Source: Icerya purchasi (lineage: Eukaryota > Arthropoda > Insecta > Hemiptera > Monophlebidae). Taken from it: a stretch of DNA of 64,000 bases. The notes beneath the pieces are model-generated. The model was given only the letters and a program-made list of their open reading frames with translations. It did no database searches and was not told the origin of the DNA. Below, in pieces: positions 63,301-64,000 of this stretch (position 1 is its first letter; each line of letters starts with the position of its first letter). The stretch is taken from contig CM077115.1 in assembly GCA_039619475.1 (NCBI GenBank), forward strand, positions 296,237,756 through 296,301,755. The letters are read 5' to 3'. Both the position numbers and the translations under genes were made by a program.

Positions 63301-63744
63301 AAATATGCGATTAGTTACTTATTGGTTTTTATATTAGCATCGAACGAAGGAATTTCCAATTGGATATTAGGCGTCAAAAAGGCAGGTCCTATCTTCACGT
63401 AAATCAAACGCATTATTAAGATAAATTAACGGTTAAAGATTCAAGTAAGGCAGATTAGAGATCACGCTACATTCGTGTAGATTAAAAAATTTTCTACACA
63501 ATTAAAAATACGCGAACAATATTTAATAGAAACTTACTTTAAAGCGTATGGATAGTTTATGAGTCATGTATAAAGATATTTCCAACAATAATTCTATTAT
63601 CAGTTTCAGTTTACTGGTTGCTGCATACCCAATCATCAATTCTAAACTACAGGTCTGATCTAACAACGGATCTACCATGGTATTTGTTATTCGTTTCATA
63701 AACGAAATGAGAAAATTTAACTGTTGCCGATACGTCATACTTTC
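13635..63744 (-). CDS. BIRC6 (Bruce): BIRC6/Bruce giant ubiquitin ligase, middle part, 22 exons
   Basis: Whole-gene entry; exons are listed separately. BIRC6/Bruce is a cytosolic, roughly 4800-residue anti-apoptotic E2/E3 hybrid. It binds caspases and IAP antagonists through a BIR domain and ubiquitinates through a C-terminal UBC domain. The joined exons give 1493 codons without a stop and without a phase conflict. Order and content follow BIRC6: the WWSDF block (exon 2), LISWILLLL (exon 3), QYALSVARALIAF (exon 6), LDAQ-like CDAQYVF (exon 15), GLINFAPLG followed by TWSYNF, FLLKEVHVHPH and IGLSQICLLG (exons 18-20), then WLNVLHHCLS (exon 21) and ALNWLDKA (exon 22). From memory this is about residues 2150-3560 of the human protein: the armadillo-like scaffold plus a beta-sandwich module. 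BIR and UBC lie outside the window. Introns carry many dead transposons on both strands, while the coding exons look clean, so the gene is probably functional. Confidence 0.93.
13781..15620. other. intron between exons 21 and 22; no gene seen
   Basis: AT-rich sequence with A and T runs at 14080-14145. No coding or repeat structure was recognised. The intron is 1.84 kb. Confidence 0.5.
15621..15880 (-). CDS. BIRC6 (Bruce): BIRC6 exon 21
   Basis: The exon encodes IMWLNVLHHCLSREPHNSAF, VCGFICLPSPWPTNLVKMF and GGRIIQLLLQNGCRQQLK. Acceptor TGTTTTAG, donor AAAT|GTAAGT. WLNVLHHCLS corresponds to the conserved WLRLLHHCLT of BIRC6. Confidence 0.92.
15881..18682. other. introns around exon 20; no further gene seen
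   Basis: Apart from exon 20, the two introns (1.0 and 1.5 kb) contain only AT-rich DNA, a (GTTTT)n/T-run at 16275-16320 and a TA tract at 16588-16600. Confidence 0.5.
16916..17189 (-). CDS. BIRC6 (Bruce): BIRC6 exon 20, end of beta-sandwich module
   Basis: The exon encodes AFPAYISIEISRNGKDYVSV, TGRLAFVHVALQQPEIVLG, LRFYKPKDMHNIGLSQICLLG and YSVFG. Acceptor ATGTTCAG, donor ATAAG|GTAAAG. The IGLSQIxLLG motif and the RLHRPRD-like FYKPKD are diagnostic for BIRC6. Confidence 0.94.
18683..18877 (-). CDS. BIRC6 (Bruce): BIRC6 exon 19, start of beta-sandwich module
   Basis: The exon encodes VITCNSMSTTSPDVLLMPGV, RRTRSPTWSYNFQ and LPCAFLLKEVHVHPHYLSP. Acceptor ATTTTAG, donor CCCG|GTAAGT. R.RSxxWSYxF and LLKEVHVHPH are hallmarks of the BIRC6 beta-sandwich (carbohydrate-binding-module-like) domain. 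Confidence 0.94.
19141..19455 (-). CDS. BIRC6 (Bruce): BIRC6 exon 18
   Basis: The exon encodes KCNEYYSDGLVMQLSDPLM, KVLSTCSIIIKFIDYGGMN, then ERTENGLINFAPL. Acceptor TTTACAG, donor TTAG|GTAATA. FIDYGGMNIIS and GLINFAPLG match the BIRC6 segments FHDMGGVQLI and GIHNFAPLG. Confidence 0.92.
20040..20230 (+). pseudogene. tail fragment of a LINE reverse transcriptase
   Basis: The plus strand reads IVRRKPRGRPWITFVDAVLK, then ADLKRAASERIT. This is the C-terminal 'RGRPxxxxxDxVxxD...LKRxAxDR' tail found after RT in several LINE and RT lineages in arthropods. Nothing else of the element is visible. Confidence 0.6.
20359..20479 (-). repeat. exact 121-bp copy of exon 17 end and donor
   Basis: Identical to 21234-21354, which spans the last 34 nt of exon 17, its GTGAGT donor and 87 nt of intron. 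The copy lies 875 bp further into the same intron. It cannot be spliced as an exon because it lacks an acceptor. Confidence 0.95.
20480..21233. other. 754-bp segment between the 121-bp copies
   Basis: AT-rich sequence with no gene seen. It begins with CTAAACTAGTTGAAAACACA and has no recognisable terminal repeats. It is either inserted DNA or intron DNA trapped by the duplication. Confidence 0.4.
21321..21533 (-). CDS. BIRC6 (Bruce): BIRC6 exon 17
   Basis: The exon encodes NELAVYQLLAALSYCYTPV, FFIDSAVFDKSIGDAIYNL and ILKPLMQFLS. Acceptor GTTTTAG, donor TCTA|GTGAGT. The last 34 nt of this exon plus 87 nt of the following intron are duplicated exactly at 20359-20479. Confidence 0.87.
21534..22365. 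other. intron between exons 16 and 17; TA microsatellite
   Basis: Contains a (TA)n tract at 21741-21774. No gene seen. Confidence 0.55.
22366..22692 (-). CDS. BIRC6 (Bruce): BIRC6 exon 16
   Basis: The exon encodes GLLVSQVKETHLLKCC, an Asn/Thr-rich loop, RSYLLINIIKLVIKMTRLPH, then a second Asn/Asp/Thr-rich loop and QYLIEL. Acceptor TCGTAG, donor TTGA|GTAAGT. LLINIIKLVIKMTRLPH aligns with the conserved LMFDLLKLVNILVQLPL of BIRC6; the low-complexity loops are expansions. Confidence 0.9.
22693..24732. other. intron between exons 15 and 16; no gene seen
   Basis: A 2-kb AT-rich intron with many A runs. Its middle (23220-23800) is less AT-rich and has overlapping open frames on both strands (23450-23860 minus, 23394-23603 plus). 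I recognise neither and give them no support. Confidence 0.45.
24733..24999 (-). CDS. BIRC6 (Bruce): BIRC6 exon 15
   Basis: The exon encodes KSFRDMLVQLMNYC, KLDSKLKKLFIEILHHLM, HKRGPCDAQYVFIRTLLD and RTPGIVVVLG. The CDAQYVFIRTLL block corresponds to the conserved LDAQVKLLEFTL of vertebrate BIRC6. The acceptor is a tandem site CAGGTAG|GTGAAAG; using the first AG creates a TGA after exon 14, so the second is used. Donor CTCG|GTAAGT. Confidence 0.9.
25000..26140. other. intron between exons 14 and 15; no gene seen
   Basis: AT-rich intron DNA with several A runs and no recognisable element. Confidence 0.5.
26141..26226 (-). CDS. BIRC6 (Bruce): BIRC6 exon 14
   Basis: An 86-nt exon encoding YDFIKFSVLTKGHQRNKVIE and QLSAKASS. 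Acceptor TTTACAG at 26227; a second AG lies 20 nt downstream (AATTTAG) but both read the same frame only with the first as start. Donor CCG|GTATGA, phase 1. It joins exon 15 with a split Gly. Confidence 0.8.
26949..27170 (-). CDS. BIRC6 (Bruce): BIRC6 exon 13
   Basis: The exon encodes YTEISVTLWDIMFRTLTLA, then ATKLAGFIIEHNDFSTMIT and NAVRYMKLVFIT. The start after ATTTCAG is secure. The end is chosen for frame: TT|GTGGAT at 26948 gives phase 2 and joins exon 14 as VFITF-YDFIKF. A better-looking donor, GCG|GTACGT at 26980, ends in phase 0 and would hit a stop in exon 14. Confidence 0.75.
27215..27335. repeat. compound TA/CA microsatellite
   Basis: Runs of (TA)n, (CA)n and (ATAC)n, directly adjoining the left end of inverted-repeat element copy 2. 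Confidence 0.95.
27338..27580. mobile_element. non-coding inverted-repeat element, copy 2
   Basis: TTACAACGTAATTCTTA at 27338-27354 is inverted at about 27446-27462 (one base missing). It has one AATTTTATGTAACG unit instead of four. The shared 3' part follows, including AGCCTCTTGCGAGGC, which can form a small hairpin, and CCAAAATGGCCGAG, then a TA tract. Confidence 0.75.
27581..29119. other. intron between exons 12 and 13, rest; no gene seen
   Basis: A TA/CA microsatellite at 27562-27610, then AT-rich DNA. A 98-codon open frame on the plus strand (28302-28598) has no recognisable content and no support. Confidence 0.45.
29120..29265 (-). CDS. BIRC6 (Bruce): BIRC6 exon 12
   Basis: The exon encodes GTINHLEELLHMWLILCSTD, then PPCIPLSAASVSKIISFAV. 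Acceptor TCTCTTAG, donor TTTC|GTAAGT in phase 2. HLEELLHMWLIL and IPLSAASVSKIISF are recognisable counterparts of conserved BIRC6 segments. Confidence 0.9.
30167..30319 (-). CDS. BIRC6 (Bruce): BIRC6 exon 11
   Basis: The exon has 51 codons, phase 0 both ends (ATTTTAG acceptor, ACG|GTAAGA donor). The peptide is LTVSQRSSSLFMCGTENLA, then FTVTTESTLDMLTTAFNEFL. It joins exon 12 directly as LNMT-GTINHLEELL, which fits the BIRC6 helix pair around LESLLQLWLTL. Confidence 0.87.
30658..30781 (-). CDS. BIRC6 (Bruce): BIRC6 exon 10
   Basis: The exon encodes ISVAMDFRLDLKVEEQLSV, then RNLDLTANVLGQSVASLSP. The branch/acceptor region is a nearly pure T run (A run on the plus strand at 30784-30810) followed by AG. 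Donor CCG|GTAAAT in phase 0. LEVGLEQQ-type helix content is shared with BIRC6 at this point. Confidence 0.85.
30888..31104 (-). CDS. BIRC6 (Bruce): BIRC6 exon 9
   Basis: The exon encodes LLSDLLWFKPPKLNPAAN, an Asn/Ser-rich stretch, the acidic ESDDSDDMEEAFDDL, then TNQPFEIIKETNINKYPTY. Acceptor ATTTAG, donor CAT|GTAAGT, ending in phase 2. The acidic cluster matches the Asp-rich stretch that precedes the next scaffold block in BIRC6. Confidence 0.85.
31365..32620 (+). pseudogene. LINE reverse transcriptase relic
   Basis: Plus-strand pieces in changing frames, with many stops: YRLISLMSHLLKAF (31382 on), FGFRPGLGTREILL (about 31475-31520), a motif-C remnant YDDDTVLTADS (about 31880), KMKKLLTDKLLNLEIRKRLL (32170s) and a tail with GKIEGRRGTG (about 32500). 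The layout is a LINE RT palm-to-tail. It lies antisense in the intron between exons 8 and 9. Confidence 0.75.
32819..33641 (-). mobile_element. fold-back mariner relic with long inverted ends
   Basis: Starts AGGGGCGTTTCAAAAGTCTC at 32819 and ends with the inverse at 33641. The inverted similarity does not stop at normal mariner length but reaches about 190 bp inward, through TTTCAAGGTCCTAA, CACGCCGTCAGTGTTTGTTT and ATGGAGCTA. Between the arms, minus-strand transposase pieces are readable: DCYGPVLTEFMSRGTTIN (about 33310) and HPAYSPDLAPSDFHLF (about 33130), the third catalytic Asp region. Stops and shifts make it inactive. Confidence 0.8.
33642..36522. other. intron between exons 8 and 9, right part; nothing firmly identified
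   Basis: Contains a long A run with scattered C at 34120-34150 and a TA tract at 35039-35063. A 116-codon plus-strand open frame (34196-34546) contains MAKRKFLEHFCVNRALAALP; I do not recognise it. The A run just before it could be the tail of an unidentified retroposed sequence. Confidence 0.4.
36523..36654 (-). CDS. BIRC6 (Bruce): BIRC6 exon 8
   Basis: The exon encodes VRKKFTPVPSTSSSQVTKA, then TIIVQEDLPSGLVSTMAAS and LQTKK. The acceptor is TTGTAG and the donor AAAC|GTAAAT. Phase 1 at both ends joins exon 7 (Arg split A|GA) and exon 9 (Pro split C|CT). A Ser/Thr-rich linker; VQEDLP is the only motif-like stretch. Confidence 0.8.
36970..39400 (+). pseudogene. LINE relic: AP endonuclease and RT
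   Basis: Plus-strand endonuclease start with SLMIATINTESLTATKKAIL, CDVLCI(R)EI and, later, VTLMYEPPNSPS (36980-37280). RT pieces follow: MKNCKASGVENI (about 38125), GFRPGKLCTGQIL (about 38410), TGIEYIDMSAAYDIVN (motif A, about 38495-38545). A late part reads TRSNILRKVTSSSW (about 38955). Many stops. EN residue order and motif wording indicate an APE-type LINE of a family common in arthropods. Confidence 0.75.
39401..40689. other. intron DNA between two retroelements; no gene seen
   Basis: No feature is supported. Open frames at 40077-40349 and 40471-40653 (plus) have no recognisable content. Confidence 0.4.
40725..40769 (-). ncRNA. hammerhead-ribozyme-like motif of the Penelope-like element
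   Basis: On the minus strand, CTGATGA (40769-40763) is followed by TGGCCAGTGTAAGCTGGTC, which can pair CCAG with CTGG, and then by CGAAAC (40744-40739). Box CUGAUGA, stem II and box GAAA stand in hammerhead order. Penelope-like elements are known to carry short-stem hammerheads. Stem III is minimal here (CG/CG around TTAAG) and the expected UH before the cleavage site is not clear, so activity is uncertain. Confidence 0.5.
41300..41540 (-). repeat. degenerate repeats in the Penelope-like 3' region
   Basis: On the plus strand, words of the form CCTGARRATGRACTGGAACC recur about every 30-40 bp (41310, 41330, 41356, 41405, 41430). It is a worn minisatellite between the GIY-YIG end and the hammerhead-like motif. 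Confidence 0.55.
41701..43976 (-). pseudogene. Penelope-like polyprotein: RT and GIY-YIG endonuclease
   Basis: The N-terminal piece RGHRKPELIKYLKAF to GRNSRLFF (43976-43754) continues after a shift in a T run as GYRLLVSEIRRVRTEL. An in-frame TAG after ADNKP (near 43517) is followed by VIEKGLNFAIAPRKIP. A shift near 43395 leads to SIEAGLKFVSGSVAEV. RT has LKADKGNAAVVM, LYGLPKIHKPGCPMRPI, MLSFDVVSLFTSVPV (motif A), then a shift in a T run near 42722, DGMAMGSRLAPIFANFFMEQ and YRYMDDTFVIW (motif C). A further shift near 41995 separates GVYK from SYIGQTSRPIETRVKVH, the GIY-YIG nuclease, which continues SALAEHQLKTNHTIKFED. Most lesions sit in homopolymers. Confidence 0.88.
44378..44555 (-). CDS. 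BIRC6 (Bruce): BIRC6 exon 7
   Basis: The exon encodes VLSLVIRLSASRIGMYEII, DQKQLLKLIQISTW and GGKWISHCITCFLADFVD. It starts in phase 0 after GCATGCAG and ends GACA|GTAAGC in phase 1. It is preceded by VFK from exon 6, giving the VFKVL join typical of this region of BIRC6. It lies just 5' (in gene sense) of the Penelope-like insertion. Confidence 0.88.
45778..46590 (+). mobile_element. 813-bp DNA transposon relic with inverted ends
   Basis: GTGACCGTCTCGGAAGAAAG at 45778 (continuing GGACCTTATGCCT) matches the inverse of the end at 46590 (GTGACCGGCTCGGAAGAAAG, GGACATTATGCCT) with three differences in 33 bp. The left flank is a TA tract, the right flank a CA tract. Inside, a plus-strand frame at 46130-46384 encodes CDVCQVN, a charged coiled-coil-like stretch and VLSFDYAQ. 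This is a fragment of an unidentified transposase-like protein with a CxxC knuckle. Confidence 0.75.
46588..46750. repeat. compound CA/TA/GC microsatellite
   Basis: (AC)n, (AT)n, (ATAC)n and finally (GC)n. It starts exactly at the right end of the DNA transposon relic. Confidence 0.95.
46898..47131 (-). CDS. BIRC6 (Bruce): BIRC6 exon 6
   Basis: The exon encodes FRLIPNGYYSYYTLNNPQG, then KQYALSVARALIAFVLHAD and NVDMVVAVFK. The second half aligns with the BIRC6 stretch ending in a conserved CKVL. The acceptor area reads TTTTAGAGAG|TTT. Three AGs occur within six bases, and the third is the one that keeps frame with exon 5 (QMK-FRLIP). Donor AAG|GTATAT, phase 0. Confidence 0.85.
47132..48159. 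other. intron between exons 5 and 6, right after exon 6; no gene seen
   Basis: Two A runs (47146-47180) and AT-rich DNA with TA/CA words. No coding potential was recognised. Confidence 0.45.
48160..48460. repeat. two related hairpins flanked by TTA/ATT trinucleotide repeats
   Basis: CCACAAATGCGCAGTTTTGC followed by GCGAGTAGTGG (48200-48230) and CCACTTATGCGCAATATTAC followed by GCGAGTAGTGG (48430-48460) share both arms and differ in the loop. Each can fold CCACT with AGTGG and GCGC with GCGC. Both follow ATT/TTA repeats, and (AAT)n lies between them at 48319-48348. Confidence 0.7.
49080..51560 (+). pseudogene. LINE relic: AP endonuclease and RT, interrupted
   Basis: Endonuclease pieces: INILQRNCK (49090s), IAETWLSLNNINIKDYNI (about 49205), VNITAIYVASNHRMLEGDW (about 49378) and LIIGYMNCHHRTW (about 49468). 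RT pieces: TPVTPEELKVAINHSK (about 50960), GIDKLPHTAIRDLPEVGLTI (about 51010, shifted), FWKTQLIYPILKPNKDKN (about 51123) and VFIDVKSDYDKVDLKTF (motif A, about 51400). Between EN and RT lies unrelated DNA (about 49785-50570). All frames are broken. Confidence 0.78.
49785..50570. other. segment inserted between EN and RT of a LINE relic
   Basis: Begins after a TA/CA microsatellite with CTAGGGGATTGGTCTCGTTG and ends near ATATATAAGGAGACAAAAAA. A plus-strand frame (50219-50506) is Lys/Phe-rich and unrecognised. It may be a separate insertion; no terminal repeats were seen. Confidence 0.4.
52126..52254 (-). CDS. BIRC6 (Bruce): BIRC6 exon 5
   Basis: The exon has 43 codons, phase 0 at both ends (CATTTAG acceptor, AAG|GTATTT donor). 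The peptide begins LLNSSTPALMKYATTT and continues DVPPKKKVVGLLPPDPLQLY; it is a flexible Lys/Pro-rich linker. It is isolated by about 6 kb of transposon-filled intron on the 5' side and 5 kb on the 3' side. Support comes from splice sites and phase more than from sequence identity. Confidence 0.78.
52640..52746 (+). repeat. two tandem boxes in the LINE 5' UTR
   Basis: TTTTCATATCTCGACTAACA (continuing ACAATCG) occurs twice, 63 bp apart, each preceded by a TCGGYGWRATC word. Tandem 5' boxes of LINEs often act as internal promoter units; that role is inferred here. Confidence 0.75.
52850..54080 (+). pseudogene. LINE ORF1 (gag) relic with zinc knuckles
   Basis: A Ser/Pro-rich N-terminal part, then RRPFQCYHCLRYGYVKANC (about 53470-53530), a CCHC knuckle in which the His is replaced by Tyr. 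After a shift comes CALCHGEQIATNRSCPEYL, followed by IKKIMAYVNVTYREAIE (about 53578-53690), the typical second knuckle and tail of insect LINE gag proteins. Confidence 0.8.
54190..57726 (+). pseudogene. LINE ORF2 relic: EN, RT, RNase H, zinc region
   Basis: EN: INIDVILLSETWLHPP (about 54260), NAIIGGDFNCHH (about 54568), SSVDISFTSANL and SDHLLISIYV (about 54725-54830). RT: LALKNKKSAKPESNGI (about 55365), FDIHGAFDAVHIPF (motif A, about 55786), RSLPQGSVLSPILFNIYI (motif B, about 55955), then a TA microsatellite (55999-56044) and YDDDITVYHSEK (motif C, about 56088). RNase H: SVDGSKG (56970s), FIAQAFSIVKAL, where the catalytic Glu is now Gln (about 57075-57110), SDSLSCF (about 57160) and VPGHTGIPGN (about 57283). 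The C-terminal zinc region has HCALPAHLFRIGLAEISTC and DVDHLFF (about 57570-57675). Confidence 0.85.
57877..57936 (+). other. 3' hairpin and A-rich tail of the LINE
   Basis: TGGACTGATTGGTTTCTTCC followed by AAAGTCCA folds as TGGAC/GTCCA with an inner TTGG/CCAA, directly before an AATAATCAAAATAAAATAAA tail. Confidence 0.7.
58206..58387 (-). CDS. BIRC6 (Bruce): BIRC6 exon 4
   Basis: The exon encodes ATARWNFVYKETPIQRKKG, then a very basic stretch (ERKNALRNLKKYHKKL), and ends DAIKETSD|GTAAGT in phase 0. The acceptor is TTGCGCAG. The basic charged helix matches the position of the Lys/Arg-rich linker between scaffold blocks in BIRC6. Confidence 0.85.
58388..59732. other. intron between exons 3 and 4; no gene seen
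   Basis: AT-rich intron of 1.35 kb without a recognisable element. Confidence 0.5.
59733..59977 (-). CDS. BIRC6 (Bruce): BIRC6 exon 3
   Basis: The exon encodes VFALYSHLVRKSILMTGNQ, then HILKILLKNLAPL, LRSALDMELISWILLLL and an acidic tail ending NKEP. The acceptor is TTTACAG and the donor CCGG|GTACTA. It joins exon 4 by a split Asp codon (G|AC). ELISWILLLL corresponds to the conserved MISWVVMLV stretch of vertebrate BIRC6. Confidence 0.87.
59978..62504. other. intron between exons 2 and 3; unassigned coding-like patches
   Basis: No element identified. Two patches stay open for 55-75 codons on the minus strand (60410-60200 and 61800-61590). A G-rich run (GGGGGGAGGGGGGGGGG) lies at 61287-61304. 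Confidence 0.4.
62505..62731 (-). CDS. BIRC6 (Bruce): BIRC6 exon 2
   Basis: The exon contains EDPRIQLSTATLLVRLFG, then WWSDFIVESF and IFPRERFYFLM. This is a recognisable BIRC6 block (the vertebrate counterpart has WWGQF and FPQDR). It starts in phase 0 after TTTTAG. Two overlapping donors exist: AAT|GTGTAA at 62504 and ATGT|GTAAAT at 62502. Only the first keeps frame into exon 3 (RFYFLM-VFALYSHL), so it is chosen although GTAAAT looks stronger. Confidence 0.85.
63538..63744 (-). CDS. BIRC6 (Bruce): BIRC6 exon 1 of window
   Basis: The exon has 69 codons, starts in phase 0 after a CTTTAG acceptor and ends at AAA|GTAAGT in phase 0. The peptide starts ESMTYRQQLNFLISF and ends LSIRFK. It is mostly amphipathic helix, as expected for the BIRC6 helical scaffold, and joins exon 2 directly (RFK-EAGILYEAF). 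Earlier exons must lie right of position 64000; none was seen at 63745-64000. Confidence 0.88.
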
Positions 63745-64000
63745 CTAAAGCAAATAAAAATATTTGAAATATTTTAGATATATACAAAGTATTTCATCAC
63801 AGATTTTAAAAAATTAGAAAATCAAAAACTATATCACACTAATAACCCTAAAACGTACTTTTCATGTTTGCGCGGGAATTTATGAGCATTAGACCATCCT
63901 ACCATCGATATTTTTTTTAAATTCTTATCCTGATAATAAACATTTTGTTATTTTTTCTCGTTTAATTATAAACATTTTTTATGACAGAATTTTCCGAATT

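Overview
This is AT-rich, intron-rich animal DNA, most likely from an insect. It carries spliceosomal introns, long TA/CA microsatellites, mariner, Penelope-like and several non-LTR (LINE) elements, and no bacterial-style operons. The main gene is on the minus strand: a partial orthologue of BIRC6/Bruce, the giant BIR + E2 ubiquitin-conjugating enzyme. I could place 22 consecutive coding exons between 63744 and 13635. All junctions keep frame, giving 4479 nt or 1493 codons with no stop. They match the middle part of BIRC6: the helical armadillo-like scaffold, then the beta-sandwich module. Neither the N-terminal BIR domain nor the C-terminal UBC domain is in the window. Since the last exon found ends in a splice donor, everything left of 13635 is probably one long intron, unless an exon was missed.

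Layout from left to right. 1-6200 is a purine-biased segment (plus strand) of degenerate repeats, including a worn array of about 200-bp units. It surrounds an intact intronless 331-codon ORF (minus, 3679-2684) that I cannot assign to a named family. 6300-8919 is a 5'-truncated LINE with RNase H, an unusual tandem-repeat 3' UTR, a terminal hairpin and a poly(A) tail. 11321-12638 is an apparently intact mariner with a 358-codon DD34D transposase, sitting in a TA repeat. 13074-13463 is a repeat with short inverted repeats, and a second copy lies at 27338-27580. 13635-31104 holds the densely packed BIRC6 exons 22 to 9, with a perfect 121-bp duplication of an exon end plus donor.

31105-62500 holds the more widely spaced exons 8 to 2, with introns full of decayed transposons. 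These are a LINE relic (31365-32620), a fold-back mariner (32819-33641), a LINE relic (36970-39400), a Penelope-like element with RT, GIY-YIG and a hammerhead-like motif (40690-43990), a DNA transposon with inverted ends (45778-46590), a LINE relic interrupted by other DNA (49080-51560), and a nearly full-length decayed LINE with gag, EN, RT and RNase H (about 52560-57940). Exon 1 of this set is at 63538-63744.

The candidates for something undescribed are the intronless ORF inside repeat DNA and the 3' end architecture shared by two otherwise different LINEs. Others are the two-copy inverted-repeat element next to TA tracts and the fold-back mariner. All identities come from reading motifs; no database search was run.
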